From Siphonodentalium dalli (lineage: Eukaryota; Mollusca; Scaphopoda; Gadilida; Siphonodentaliidae): DNA of 64,000 nt. Location of the stretch: positions 110,569,319-110,633,318 of the forward strand of contig CP136066.1 in assembly GCA_032622095.1 (NCBI GenBank), written 5' to 3'. Position numbers and translations under genes: made by a program. Under the pieces are notes generated by a model, which worked only from the letters and a program-made list of their open reading frames with translations, searched no databases and was not told where the DNA came from. Below, piece after piece: positions 1 through 11,987 of the stretch (positions are counted from its first letter, which is position 1; the number at the start of each line of letters is the position of its first letter).

Positions 1-752
1 AACATACAAACAATATAAAAGTAGGAATGCACGATGGATGGCTGGCGGTTTCTAAAACAAGGAAACTATAAGTTTCATCAAACTTCCAGAGTGTGGATAA
101 CAATCACAAAGGTGTGCCCCCACCCGCAAATTGCAGGACTCAGAACAAGTTAAGTATTTGATAATATCGAGTTTCATTCAGCATTCATCGCATGATACAC
201 GATAGCCTGTACTAGTAACATCTAAGTATACTTATGCAAACAAAGTATACTCAAAGAGTAACCATGTCGCATCATCAAATGAACTGCCGACTGTTTGCAA
301 CATAAGTTAGTAGTACTCATGTTTTCGGAATCTTATTGATACGCGATCAAAGGTTGTTAACCCTTCGGTTGTAGATTAAACTGTGTAAAACAAACAAGGT
401 ATTCAATAATACCCGGCATTTTCCAACATCAAAATAAATAATGCAGATTAATCGACAATGGAAATGGTAATCGATTATCGGCTTTATCAACGGTTCATCG
501 ATTATACGATTAATCGTGGCACACCTACTGGGAGGATATACTATGCATCTGGATGGGTATTCAGGAGATATAAGCAGACAACAGACATGATAAATGATAA
601 TACAAATGCAAAAGGATTCATTTTGATTGGATAAATGTGTTATTATTTATTTGCTGAACATTCCCTAAGTGAGCTAATAGTCAATGAGTATTTAGTAATA
701 AAAGGGTTAATCATTACCCAGTACTGATAAGGAACAAATTTAATTGGCTTAC
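1..752. other. ABHD2 intron 5, no exon seen
   Basis: I find no further ABHD2 exon here. At about 440-520 there are several ATTAATCG/CGATTAATCG palindromes of the kind seen at hAT element ends. At 655-710 lies a minus-oriented copy of a TTAACCCTTT... element end that recurs at 11640-11752 and 26549-26630. Confidence 0.5.
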
Positions 753-947
753 TTTGTGTATGCTTCATCAATTTCATCCAATGTTGTAGAATGGAAGACT
801 TTCTCTACATGTATATCAGTATTATCAATCTGGCCCTGCTCAAAGAGGGTGTGGTAGTGACGTCGGAGCAGAGCTTTCTGACGAGTAGTCATCACTAATA
901 CATAAAATCGTCTAAAGTGCCGCCACTCCAACAGAGCCTCAGCAGCC
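753..947 (-). CDS. ABHD2: ABHD2 coding exon 5 (cap/helical region)
   Basis: 195 bases between CTTTCAG and AGTAAGCC (GT at 752-751). One base completes Arg, then 64 codons, then two bases. It encodes AAEALLEWRHFRRFYVLVM... VFHSTTLDEIDEAYT, equivalent to the vertebrate segment AQETFMQWDQCRRFYNFLM and the TATSLMQIDD region. The next exon must lie to the left of the window. Confidence 0.92.
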
Positions 948-3900
948 CTGAAAGATATACCAGGTAGATATATGAGAATGCATCGGCGTCATGTAGACTG
1001 ATGTAGTATGGGGCGTCATATTCACACTGCACAATTGATTGCTCCTAGATCAGAGCAAATGGAGACCACCCAGTGTACTACATAAGACCCTCAGTGTTCT
1101 ACATAAGCCCCTTAAGGGAGATAGCTTCAAATAAGTCAATGGCTTGTTGCCTGATCCCATTTTTCTTGTTCCTATTGTAATTATATATTTGAATGTCCAT
1201 GGAGGGGAAAATAAATATTATTTAAACTTAGCCTTAGTGTAATTTGGCTTCTTTGATGAAAAACATCAAGAGGTCCATACTTTCTGCAGTAAATTATCAT
1301 GGGAAGAAATATATTACTTATCTTGCACTTATTTAATTGCAGACACTTAATATTGCTTCTGCTTTTCCTGTAGAGTTATGAAAGACACAGCCCCCGAGTC
1401 AAAGTGTTCATAAACTAACGAACCACATTGGCTGCCATTTTATCTGCGTCATTATCCAAATAACACATTGACGTCTCATACTTTTTACAAGTACATTTAT
1501 TGAGTCGGCAGACAATGTGTTAACCACATTGAATCCATGGCTACATAACTTGGTTAATGTGACAACAAGCAATAACCAGTTATAACTATTTTATTAATGA
1601 CAAATTGTGTTGTGCCACAGGAAGAAAATATTAACAGAAATGTTTTTGTTATCTCCGTGCCCACTCTTTTAAAATGTCCCCTGTATCCAGCTTATTTATG
1701 TCTTGAGCCGATAATTCTTCCTGTGTAAAGCTATCATCTTGCAGCAACTGTAATATATCTTCCATTGACCGAATAGTCTTTTTCGAGCTAAATACGTAGT
1801 TCAAAGAAAGAGTGAGTATGGAATGACAATTACCAGTGAGCTTCATGTGTTAACGTTACAATCACATTTGACCGTATTATGATGTCATTTACACAATCGT
1901 AGACTTATTGGTCGTGTATCTGCTTATTGGCTGACTTTTTTTACTTATTGGCCATGTTTTCCACTTATCGGTGCAGGCATCTTTCTGCTTATATCGGCCG
2001 ATTAACATGTAGCTTATTAACTGGTTCACTGCTAAATATCCTATATACACGAAATAAAATGTGTATATATATTTCAAACAAACGGAAAATTATTGAATTT
2101 TATGCTCGGAGTTGATCATTTGCACTCTTTTCTCAAATTTGACCCCCATATATATACATTTGTGATTATGTTATGAACCTGGATGTCTCACTAGGCTATG
2201 GTTATGAGCTTGGATGTCTCAATAGGCTATGGTTATGGGTCTGGATGTCTCATTTGGCAATGATTATGGGTCTGGATGTCTCATTAGGCAATGGTTATGG
2301 GCCTGGATGTCTCATTAGGCTATGATTATGAGCCTGGTTGTCTGTTTGTCAAAGAAGGTTATCGATATGAGCCTGGATGTCTGATTAGGTTATGGTTATG
2401 AGCTTGGTTGTCGGCCGCCCTTAGGGCAAAACATTTGTAATTTTTCTGACAATTTTATTGGTCGGCATCCATTCAAACTTAACAATGTCCCAATTTAATT
2501 ATATATGTAACAATATTTCGGAAATATTACCTGACAAACGCTATTTAAATGACTAAACAAGACAGTGTCATTGCCAAAGCCCATATCTGGGCTTCCAGCA
2601 CTCTTACTTGGGTCCAAATATGGGCTTTCAGCACCGAACCAGTTAATAATAGGCTTTATTCGAGACTTAAAACTATAAAACCACTTCCGATGACAATTTG
2701 CAACTGTCTAGTCAATCATCAACACAAACCTGGAAGGCAACGTCATGGAAATAATCTGATCATCACCTGTTAATATTGTAGCCTTGACAAACAGATATGG
2801 CAGACACAAACTGCTTCTCTTGATCTTTATTTTCTCCAATGTACTTCATGACAATGTTGGCTCCCATACTGAATCCCATCCCGATCATCTTCGTCAGTGG
2901 ATGTGCTTTCCTAACTTCATCAACCATGCTCCCAAAATCTCCAGTTCCACCTGAAATTATTCGGCAATTCAGAAACAATGCATGAACATTTAACCCTTCC
3001 ATAACAGGAGCTTCCTGAATTTTTTTTAAAACCCTGTGTCAATACATTATCCTAAATTGCGAGTCTCCCATAGGGAGCCTCGCAATATATAAGAGAATGC
3101 ATTGGCCTAATATTATTTACCTTGACCGTGTAAGCCATTGCATTATATATGGGAGACTCGCATATATAAGAGAATGCACTGGCACATGATCTTGAATGTT
3201 GCACCAGCACAGTTCACTTGTTTCAATATTGATAGGCATGTTCAAACAAGAGCATCACTAGGGGGCGGAAAATAAATCATGTTAGCCATTTCAAATTGTA
3301 CTACCGGAAAACACAATAACAATTTGAGCTTACAAAGAATATTTGATATACCCCAAATATCAATGCCAAAATGCGGTCAAATTTTAAAATAAAAAAAGAT
3401 CAGTAACTCATTATGAAAATAATTGAACAGAACCCGAGCTGGGAAAAACATGCACCAGCTTTGGTTCAGATAAAATAATCCTAACAGGAGTTATCAGTCG
3501 GAAACCAAAATGTTATGAAATCGAAAAAGTAGAAAAAGGGTCGTAACTCATCAAAATAATTGGATGGAACCCATATTCGAACTTGGCCTGTATAACAATA
3601 TTTGTAGCTGGGAAATACACATACCAACTTTGGTTCAGATCAAATAATCCAAATTGGAGTTATCGGTCGGAAACCAAAAATGTTAACGGACAGACTGATT
3701 AAATAATGCAACCATTTTTTTGTTTAATGGGCATATAACTAGTGGATTCATTAATTAGTGCAAGCATACATTTATTTTATTGTACAACATACCCATTGTG
3801 TAATGTGGAACTCTTATTCCAAAATGACACTTCCATGTTTTAATTTAAAGAAGAAAAACATTCTATACCATAATATCTAACTCCAGCAATGCCCCAAATA

Positions 3901-6900
3901 ATCAACTCCTTAACCACAGCAGAATTATGGGTAATTTTTCAGGATATAGTCGGAAAAATGGCCATTCATGTCATCTGTGTTTGTAAATCATGTTGTATAT
4001 AATATACTCTCCCCATATGGAAGCAAAAAGAAATATATATGTGAAGGTTGAAATCAGCGCCACCTTAAAACAAATTCTAATTTTTCTGGCTTCCTGAGTG
4101 CTCAATTCTAGAAGGTTTTTGATATTCTTTTAGAAGTATATGCCCCATTAACATTATATGCCACAAATTCCAATCCATAATTCTGTAGAAGTGTAAAGTT
4201 ATAAGGAGTTTTATGGATATAAAACCTCCGTTTTATGGATATAAAACCTCCCACAGTAAATGCATCATATCAAACAAATTAGTCTGGTTACATTTATATA
4301 TGGTCTGCTCCATGAGTAATTTTGTTACATCGGCCTATTGTAAAAAATAAATCATACAAACGACATTATTCAAAGTACAAATCAATATAATTAATATCCA
4401 TCTGCATGATCATGATATATATGAACAGTTCCCATTTAGGAGACAATTTTTCAAAGTTATTTGTACACTAACATACAATTCTAGATATTACCCTAAAACT
4501 ACCGTAAACGACATAAATGTTGTTCTACCCGCCAACCGCACCGCGACATAAATGTTGTTCTACCCGCCAACCGTATGGCGACAAAAATGTCGTTCTACCT
4601 TCAAAAGGGATAAATCAGTAAAGTGGTGAAAAAGTGAAAGTACTATTCCTGCCTAATACAGATAATTAGGTCACCATCCAAATAAGGTACAAATACACTC
4701 TAGAACAACACTCACACATTTCAAATAAGAAACTTGGTTGACTTAAAAGTCAACCCTTTCTTTACTTAATGGATCCCAAAAGTTATAAAAGTATACATTG
4801 GAATGGTCTATTATTCATTTGGAGCGATGTTCAGGTAATAAAAGCAATTGCCACACAAACGAAAAGATCATACAAGTGAATATTCATATCCGTTGGTGGG
4901 AAATGTATGGATATTAAGTTTAACAAATGGCATATATCGGCTGACAATTTAACTAAACATATACCGTACATATATATAACAAAGTCGCTTAAAGTATGTT
5001 CGATCGCAAACAATTTATATTATATTTTAATTCCCTCTGGACAACAGTCAACATAAGCAAATAATTTAGTTGGTAATTTATGAATATTTTTGCTACCCTT
5101 TTCTCTTATATAGTGCCATGATGTATAGCAGAGTCTGCGACAACATTTAAGGGTCGAAAGAGGGGGCCAGTGAAGCATTACAAGCCCCTGTGATCTTACC
5201 ATATGAGAATACTCTGGGTGCAGTCAGCTCTAAGTTCCGGAGAACACCAAGATGATTTAAAACAGCAACTCTATATCCACGGTCCATTGCACCTACGATA
5301 AATCTCCTAATATAGGCATCCTCACTGGTGTTACCGAACCCCGGACACACAACAATGGTGCAGTCATCTACAAAAACAGAACAGCATCTAATTTATATTG
5401 AAGATGCTCTATTTATTCCCAGAAACAAGAACAACATTTCTATGAAATTTGTTATAAGGCACATTTGCATTATCACTCCCAATAAATAAGAAGTTGCACC
5501 TCAGTTGCCAGTAAACCTGAAACATGAGCAGGACGAATCCCAAATTCAAAATAAACAGAGAAGGATAACTCTAAAATGTAAATTGGAAAAAAACAAAATG
5601 GCCCACTCTTTTGAAAACAGTCATGACGGCGAACATTAATACCAAATACCATTCTGATAAACCATGGTTGAGATACATGTACCTGTGCGGATGGACAAAA
5701 AAAAGATTTCCAATGTAAACAAAGAAGGACACTCTAGAATGGAAAATGAGAAAATCATTTGTCCCTCCCTTGAAAGCAGTGATGATGAACCTCCATACCA
5801 AATTTCATTCAGATCTGATAACCTATGGCTGAGATATATGCCCAGACAGATGGATCGACACACGGACAAAGTCAATCCAGTATACATGTGCCTCTCATTG
5901 TGTAATATTATAAAGATAGCAACATTTTCTGTCCCAGTTATTAGGAACTAGCTGATGTGCCCGACTCTGTCCGGCTAGTTAGGGATCTCTTTGTGATTGC
6001 CTCCGTCTGGGCAGAATATACAGCGTCTGGACAAACTATTGTTCGATCGGTCCAGAAACATGCCTATATGAGCGAGGTCAATTCAAGGACATGGCCGCAC
6101 GTGAAATTGGACCGGCCTATATTGTTCCCGGGATCAAAGTAATCTTATTACCAAATTTGAGTCGGATCGGTCGAGGTCCAGAAACATGCCTATATGATCG
6201 TATATGAGTGAGGTCAAGGACACGTGAAATTTGACCCGCCCATATTGTTCCCGGATTCAAAGTAAGCCTAAAAAACAAATTTGAGTTGGATCGGTAGAGC
6301 AGTTTTCGAGTCTATAAGACACATACAGACAGAAGTTCCAAAATATTTAATAGATAACTTGGACAATTCTGATAACAAATTGTGATATAATATACTTAAT
6401 AATATTTCAAAGAACTCTCATGTAAAATACTTTCATGGCTTTATAACAAGAGCATCGCTAGGGAGTGGCAAAATACGTTTGTGGTAATTTCAACAAAGGG
6501 CCATAACTCTGGTGAAAATTGGCAGGCGAACCCAGATTCGAACTTGACCTGTATTTTGGGCTAATACAACTGGCTAATACCAAATTTCATTCCATTCAAT
6601 TCAGACTTACTAAAGTTATCATCCGGAAATGAAAAAAATGAATGGACGAACAGACGAATGGACCAATAACATAATTAGTCACGTTTTTTTCAAAACGGGC
6701 ACATGGTAACACATTGTAATACATATGCTACATACTAGCATGCAACAGACGTTTTATTATGAGATCCTTGATGTAATTCGGTGAAGTTGTTGCATTTGCA
6801 GAGTTCTCTCTTATAACGCGAAAAACTTCAAAAGGCGCGAATGTTAAAAAATTTATGATCCCTTTGCGCATACAAAGCTTCTGCCAGTCAACTGGACAAG

Positions 6901-9900
6901 GAAGCAGATATGTCCAGTAAAATACAATATAACACTGATCGATGACCTTTTAGCATATACAAGTGTGCAGTGCAGTGAAAGTATCAACGCAATGCAAGAA
7001 GCCCACATTTAGTATAGAGGCTGAAATTAAATTGTCACTATTTATGGCTAGCATGAACTCAAGGGTGATGCATAGTTTACCATGTGATCGATCATGTGAA
7101 TATGCTAATATACTAATCAGTGACATTAATTTTTCTTAATTATGTAAAAATAAAATTAGTTACCAAATATGATATTATATGAGCAAAATGGACATTTTAA
7201 TTATATATTATCAGTGTATTGAAAGAAAAAAAAAATATTTTTTCAGGATCACAATCATTTAAACTGACATGGCTCATACGAGCCACCAAATTTTGTTTAA
7301 GTAATTTGGATGAACGCATATGATGGGTCGATAAATACACGAAATATTGATATACCGGCATCATATGCTCTTAAAAATACTGTCTAATGTCACATTAATT
7401 TTCTAGCCGTTTTCAATATTTCCCCAAAAGTCAGACAAATGCTCTTTATTTCTACCATATAAGGAATAGACTAACACGGGATGTGCTCTTCTGTTCCATG
7501 TCGTGCAAATGGTTTGGGATCCAAACACTGTGTTCATAGTTGTATTTTCCATCACTTCAGTGTGTCTTTTTGGGTTACAGAATGCTCATAGAAATATAGT
7601 TAACACGTTCACTGCCGAAAACCAATGGGTAATTCCATCCCATATGCCAACATGGGATTGCATGTTTAGCCGATAGCAGGTGATGTATTACGTATGTAGG
7701 AGTGATGGTTCGACCAATATCGGGTTATATGCTGCTGAAACATGTCAAAAGGCTACTACGAGATAACTCGTAGTCGGCAACTGGGATGGAATTAATCAGT
7801 GTTTCATCGGTGGTGCCACTACGAGTTATCACGTAGGTAAATACAATTACGTTTTCAACAACTTAGATGGCGAGAGTGCTACACATGTACGAGCATATCG
7901 TGTATAAGACACGGTAAATGAATTTATATACAATCACCGGTACACTCTACATCGCCTATTTAAAGACGTCTAAAACGTAATATTTATTTACCTACAAGAT
8001 AACTCATAGCTGGCACCAGCGATGACCACTGGTAAATTCCGTCCCAGGTGCCAACTACGAGTTATCTCGTAGTAGCTTTATATCACGTGTCAACATCATA
8101 AAATAGATTTTGGTTGACTAAAATACTATAAAACATGATGAATGAATTTATATATACACACTGGTACACACATAGCCAGGGAAACAAACTTGTTTGCATG
8201 ATTAAACAAGCCACAAGTATCCGTTTGTGCATGCACTTGATGTAGGGCATAGCTCGAGTTTCCAGCAGCCTCTGACACTATATCTGAATTCTCCTACTGT
8301 CAAAATGTATCCAGTTATAAATACGAGATGTGTAATAAACATAGAACTACAGCTGATAATACGATTTGTTATAATTTAGACATTAGACCACTCAAGCAGG
8401 GCGCTCATTTCTAACTAATCTCAACATACATATAAGTGTTGTTCTATTACGTGTTACACAGACAAGCTTAGATATTTCGTGGACCTTTCAGTCGCTTGCA
8501 TGCCCCATTCCTCTAACAATGTGGTGTATTATCACTTTGTGGCCAAAAGCTTCAAATGAAACCTGAAGAATCTAGAGCTAACTAATTATTGATTTATGCA
8601 ACGAAAGCCCTCTATGTTGTCCCGGGAACTGTCTAATTGCACCTGTCTACCATGGGTCAGGGATGTACAGAAGAGGTCCTGGTGAGTTGGAGTGTCCTAG
8701 CAATATTTCAAACTTCACCCCCACCCCTTGATCGGGATGTGAGAATCGTTGTATCTCAAGCCATTGTAATTATACATTTCAGGGCTTATAATTCGGCGAG
8801 AATCCAAATCTAGATTCTCGTAAATATTCTCGCAAATTACCCTGGATTCTCGTGAAAAAGTATGTATGGATTCTCGCAAAATCAGATGAAATATATGCTC
8901 TGCATTTGCAATCGATCAATGGGGTCATTGGGCATGGATTGACGCATAGACTTACATTGCTCTCGATTTCTGTTGTTATTTATGTGGTATGAACACCACT
9001 ACGAGTTAACTCGTAGTAGCAGTCCCCATGCAACCGTGTACTACGGGTTAAACTACGAGTTAACTCGTAGTGGCAGTCAACGTGTTAAGATATTTATCAA
9101 TCTATTTCGATACTGGGAAATATTGAAAAGCGAATAATATTATGTGTATTTATTTTGGAGCGGAAACCGCCATGTGGCTTTAACGGATTTGAATAAAAAA
9201 AATATTGCGGGCTCGATAAGGATAAACTACCAATTTAGTCATCTTTTAAGAAAGTTTACAATTTAATACTGATTGAATGATAATGTGAATTGTTATGTGA
9301 TGTAAGAGCAAATTTGATTGCCTGTGGTATTAAAATTTTAACTGGTTCAGTGCTGAAAGCCCATATTTGGACCCTATGTAAGAGTGCTGGAAGCCCAGAT
9401 ATGGGCTTTGGCAATGACACTGTTAAATAGCTTTTGTCAGGTAATATTTCAGAAATATTGTTACATATATAATTAAATTGGGACATTGTGAAGTTTGAAT
9501 GGATGCCGACCAATAAAATTGTCAGAAAAGGTACTTATATCACGAAAAGTTTGAGAAAAATTACAAATGTTTTGCCCTAAGGGCGACCGACAACCAAGCT
9601 CATAACCATAACCTAATCAGACATCCAGGCTCATATCGATAACCTACTTTGACAAACAGACAACCAGGCTCATAACCATAGCCTAATGAGACATCCAGGC
9701 TCATAACCATTGCCTAATGAGACATCCAGACTCATAAGCATTGCCTAATGAGACATCCAGACCCATAACCATAGTCTAATGAGACATCAAGGCTCATAAC
9801 CATAGCCTAATGGCTAATGAGACATCCGGGCCCATAGGCATAGCCATAGCCTAATGAGACATCCAGACTCATAACCATAGCCTATTGAGACATCCAAGCT

Positions 9901-11987
9901 CATAACCATAGCCTAGTGAGACATCCAGGCTCATAACATAATCACAAATGTACATATATGGGGGTCAAATTTGAGAAAAGAGTGCAAATTATCAACTGCG
10001 AGCATAAAATTCAATAATTTTCTGTTTGTTGAAATATATATACGCATTTTATTACGTGTATGTAGGATATTTAGCAGCGAACCAGTTAAGTGACAGTAAC
10101 CACTACCCTTTTCCATGGTATTATTATCAATGTTTAGGCATTCGAAACTTCGGTTCTAATGTGATCTTACCATAGTCAGCTATTGTCGGCGATTCAAAAA
10201 TGTCATATGCTACTGTGGAGCCATCATCCATATGCATGAGATGTCGATCACCCTTTGGATAGCCAATCAAATGACTCCCATATGACTGGTAAATGGAATA
10301 GAAGAAAGTCTGTATGTGCCCACTTTTGCCCCATAAGAGAGTTGGAGTGTATCTGAAAAGTGAAAATTATTATATTATACTCATTAATTACATATCTTTT
10401 ACTGAAAAACAAACCGTTCCTCAGTCTCAACCGATGTCATTGTTTTCAAACTATTCCACACACATGTGTGGCATGGAACGATATTGATGTCACACAATGG
10501 CATATATCCAGAATAGTGACATGGTATATCCTCATACCATGTCAGTAGTTTCGACATCTGAATGGTCAATTTGCATGGTATAAAATATTACCATGTCTGC
10601 AATTTAAGTTTGACCAATCAGAGGTTGAACTACTGACATGGTATGAGGCTATACCATGTCACTTAACCGGCAGTCTGTAACCATACCATGCAATTAACTG
10701 CCATCTTGAAACAGCACTGTGTTTAGTTCGCTTCACTGGAAAAGCTATTAACAACTGGAGTGGGTCTGAGTGACTGGGGCTGCAACAATTCATTGTGAAT
10801 TAAATGTATCGCGATACACTTTCAAATGATACACGTATTGTATCATGTGTATTGCAATACGAGAAATCAAGTAATGTCTGAATGTAAAAAAGTAAAATCC
10901 TGCAATTATCTCTCAAATTTATATCTATAGTATGTATATTTGACTCATCTGGCCAACAATTAAAATCCATTTTAATTTAAAATGAACTCTACGTCCAGTT
11001 ATAAACTTGTTGTTGCTGATAATTTAAGTGGTATACATTTGGAAACACTAATTTAGTGTATTGTGATATGTATCGTATCGTTGATCATTAGATCATGCCA
11101 TGAATCTCTACTCTGGCTAATGCCTGTTAGCCAGAGTAGAGATTAATGGCATGATCTAGTTGATCATGTATTGTGATTTTTATCGCATCGTGACCAAGTG
11201 TATCGTTGCAGCCCTAGGAGTGACTCTCTCAGCAGAAACGTTTGTGGGCAAGAGCTATCAAATAATCTCTAAGTCAGGTAGTTTTTCCATATATGGTAAT
11301 ATCGGGGTATGTCAAGTCCTTCAATTTTGAGGCACTCAATTGCAATTGTGATTGTGCGCAATCGCGTGTCTGGAATAAAAAAGTACCATGCAAAAAGCAT
11401 TCCTCACGATCATGGTCGAGTTGACTCAATACTTAAATAATAAAATGCAGCACCATAAGAGTTGGGTTAACAACGATCCTCGGAGAAGTTATAGCATCAA
11501 AGGTTATACAACAAAGTGTTTTTGTAGTGTCAAATAATCCGAACATTTTTGGGTCTAAATTAAATTCTCAACTGATTTTGACCAAAGTTATAAAGTTATA
11601 GCCTGATACAAGAGCAAAACGATTCATATTCCTTGCTTGGAAATGTTCAGATAATAAATTCCACAAAATTGGTTGTGGCCATTTGTTGAACTTATAATCT
11701 GAATATTTCCTCAGGCAACTACTCGTCAATGAGTATTTAATAAAGAAGGGAAATAAACAAGTGTCAAGTCAGTCACAACACAGATTATATATAAATGAAT
11801 TAATTTTTGAGAAAACTTACATTTCATGCAGTATTGGACAGGCCTGCAGGACATATTTCACAAATGGAGACTGGAAATTCTTATAGAAGAGCTGTGGACA
11901 TTCAGCAACGCTGGACAGGTGCAGGAACCGGAACAAGCCAAGAAGGATGAGTATAATCGAAGGAATGGCAAGAAGGGTGGGCGTCAT
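753..11987 (-). CDS. ABHD2: ABHD2-like alpha/beta-hydrolase, five N-terminal coding exons (3' end outside window)
   Basis: Five minus-strand exons (11987-11821, 10352-10171, 5367-5200, 2950-2767, 947-753) have AG/GT borders and join in frame to 896 coding bases, about 299 residues. The order of motifs follows vertebrate ABHD2: a hydrophobic N-terminal anchor (residues 5-24), LLWGKSGHIQT, a core block with VVCPGF and AVLNHLG, then GFSMG with the predicted nucleophile at about Ser200, then SVCQGY. ABHD2 resembles this much more than ABHD1/3 (NHLG instead of NNRG). The family are single-pass membrane serine hydrolases; vertebrate ABHD2 is a monoacylglycerol lipase that responds to progesterone. 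Human ABHD2 is about 425 residues, so roughly 125 C-terminal residues with the catalytic Asp and His lie beyond base 1. The reading frame is intact and looks functional. Introns hold many mobile elements. Progesterone control in this organism is not shown by the sequence. Confidence 0.93.
948..1648. other. ABHD2 intron 4, part without recognised features
   Basis: Low-complexity AT-rich intron sequence. A short TATATGAGAATGCAT stretch at about 969-983 is like the end of the foldback MITE found at 3.0, 16.5 and 27.1 kb. Nothing else recognised. Confidence 0.4.
1649..1813 (-). other. unassigned coding-like ORF inside ABHD2 intron 4
   Basis: On the minus strand, after a possible acceptor (pyrimidine-rich, ending GTATTTAG near 1790), about 46 codons read SKKTIRSMEDILQLLQDD, then FTQEELSAQDINKLDTGD, then ILKEWARR and stop. 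The composition (acidic amphipathic helices, no low complexity) looks like real protein. I do not recognise a family. It could be an old transposase tail or an alternative terminal exon; it does not match ABHD2. Confidence 0.3.
2017..2646 (+). mobile_element. TTAA-flanked MITE with internal 31-bp minisatellite, copy 1
   Basis: The element is bounded by TTAACTGGTTC on the left and GAACCAGTTAA on the right, with TTAA on both sides. The inverted match extends imperfectly for about 20 bases. Inside (about 2166-2415) is a tandem array of roughly eight 31-bp units based on GGTTATGAGCCTGGATGTCT. It has no coding capacity. TTAA targets are used by piggyBac and Kolobok transposons, so a non-autonomous member of one of these is likely. 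Confidence 0.8.
2767..2950 (-). CDS. ABHD2: ABHD2 coding exon 4 (nucleophile elbow)
   Basis: 184 bases between TTTCAG and GGTGATG. It encodes GDFGSMVDEV, then MIGMGFSMGANIVMKYIGE, then SVCQGYNIN. GFSMG is the GxSxG nucleophile elbow; the Ser is about residue 200 of the assembled protein. The ATG-like start inside the upstream intron (2998) is not used: sequence upstream of 2950 is intron and begins a TTAA element at 2990. Confidence 0.95.
2990..3260. mobile_element. degraded TTAA foldback MITE, copy A
   Basis: Starts TTAACCCTTCC (2990) and contains two inverted ATATAAGAGAATGCA(T/C)TGGC hairpins around 3055-3110 and 3140-3185. It has the same plan as the intact copy at 16468-16867. The right end is not clear; my end coordinate is approximate. 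Confidence 0.55.
3261..5199. repeat. ABHD2 intron 3 with dispersed repeats
   Basis: No exon. Two diverged copies of a repeat (about 3410-3520 and 3540-3690) share CCGAGCTGGGAAA.../GTTATCAGTCGGAAACCAAAA. At about 3895-3970 there is a half copy of the mariner-like hairpin family (CACAGCAGAATTATGGGTAA). At 4508-4600 a 38-bp unit with CGACATAAATGTTGTTCTAC is repeated three times. A 25-bp TTTTATGGATATAAAACCTCC repeat occurs at 4213-4258. Confidence 0.5.
5200..5367 (-). CDS. ABHD2: ABHD2 coding exon 3
   Basis: 168 bases between TTTTTGTAG and GGTAAGATC. It starts with two bases completing Asp and ends with a single G. It encodes DCTIVVCPGFGNTSED, YIRRF, GYRVAVLNHLG and LTAPRVFSYG, the strand-turn and oxyanion region of the fold, closely like ABHD2. 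Confidence 0.95.
5575..5880. repeat. two tandem diverged copies of an interspersed repeat
   Basis: Two units (about 5575-5700 and 5705-5880) share the order: CACTCT, AAAATG, GATGA/GACGGCGAAC, ATACCAAAT, CTGATAA, ATGG(T/C)TGAGAT, then GGATGG/GGATCGACA. The open frame across the second unit is a by-product and not a gene. Confidence 0.5.
5990..6330. repeat. direct duplication of about 115 bases
   Basis: CCAGAAACATGCCTATATGA, GAGGTCAA, GGACACGTGAAATT and ATATTGTTCCCGG..TCAAAGTAA occur in the same order twice (about 6050-6145 and 6175-6265), each ending with AAATTTGAGT(C/T)GGATCGGT. Confidence 0.55.
6450..6690. repeat. interspersed repeat of mollusc-like type
   Basis: Contains GAGCATCGCTAGGG, GGGCCATAACTCTGG, TCGAACTTGACCTGTATTTT and CCAAATTTCATTC in this order, ending in a run of GGACGAACAGACGAATGG. 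A related copy is at 3255-3700 in degraded form. Similar wording is common in mollusc genomes in my memory; this is recall and not a search. Confidence 0.45.
7600..9088. mobile_element. TTAA-flanked element with repeated ACTACGAGTTAT palindromes
   Basis: Left end TTAACACGTTCACTGCC, right end GGCAGTCAACGTGTTAA: a 17-bp terminal inverted repeat with one mismatch, TTAA at both edges, 1489 bases. Near both ends there are copies of the 20-bp palindrome ACTACGAGTTATCTCGTAGT or close variants (about 7755, 7820, 8000, 8055, 8998, 9052). No coding region recognised. A related, less complete copy lies at about 58200-58962. Confidence 0.72.
9338..10089 (-). mobile_element. TTAA-flanked MITE with internal 31-bp minisatellite, copy 2
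   Basis: Same element as at 2017-2646 in opposite orientation: TTAACTGGTTC at 9338, GAACCAGTTAA at the end, and flanking sequence inside both ends nearly the same. The internal array (about 9598-9940) has about eleven 31-bp units, so it is longer than in copy 1. It lies in ABHD2 intron 2, less than 100 bases downstream of exon 2. Confidence 0.8.
10171..10352 (-). CDS. ABHD2: ABHD2 coding exon 2
   Basis: 182 bases between TTTTCAG and GGTAAGATC. It begins with one base completing a codon (Ile) and ends with one base (G). The translation contains YTPTLLWGKSGHIQTFFY and HMDDGSTVAYDIFE, matching the entry of the hydrolase fold in ABHD2. No in-frame stop. Confidence 0.93.
10513..10663. repeat. hairpin with about 35-base arms
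   Basis: Left arm GTGACATGGTATATCCTCAT... and right arm ATGAGGCTATACCATGTCAC are near-perfect inverted copies, each followed inward by CCATGTCAGTAGTT/AACTACTGACATGG and by a further TACCATG hairpin in the middle. A short foldback element in ABHD2 intron 1. Confidence 0.65.
10776..11217. mobile_element. non-autonomous hAT element with 8-bp target duplication
   Basis: The ends are GGGGCTGCAAC and GTTGCAGCCCTAG, the typical hAT terminus (family consensus about TAGGGCTGCAAC). The flanks carry a perfect 8-bp direct repeat GAGTGACT at 10768-10775 and 11218-11225. Internal sequence is AT-rich with GTATCGCGATAC-like motifs and no transposase. A separate 30-bp hairpin (about 11090-11158; CTCTACTCTGGCTAA against TTAGCCAGAGTAGAG) sits inside. 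Confidence 0.85.
11821..11987 (-). CDS. ABHD2: ABHD2 coding exon 1 (start codon, membrane anchor)
   Basis: ATG at 11987-11985 opens 55 codons plus two bases. The donor GTAAGT follows at 11820. The N-terminus MTPTLLAIPSIILILLGLF is a clear membrane anchor, followed by a region equivalent to the LYFQDSG...LLKSCPLL part of vertebrate ABHD2 (here LFYKNF... QACPILHE). A possible 3' splice site (CTCTATAG) ends at 12026, so the 5' UTR may begin in an upstream exon that I cannot place. Confidence 0.88.
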
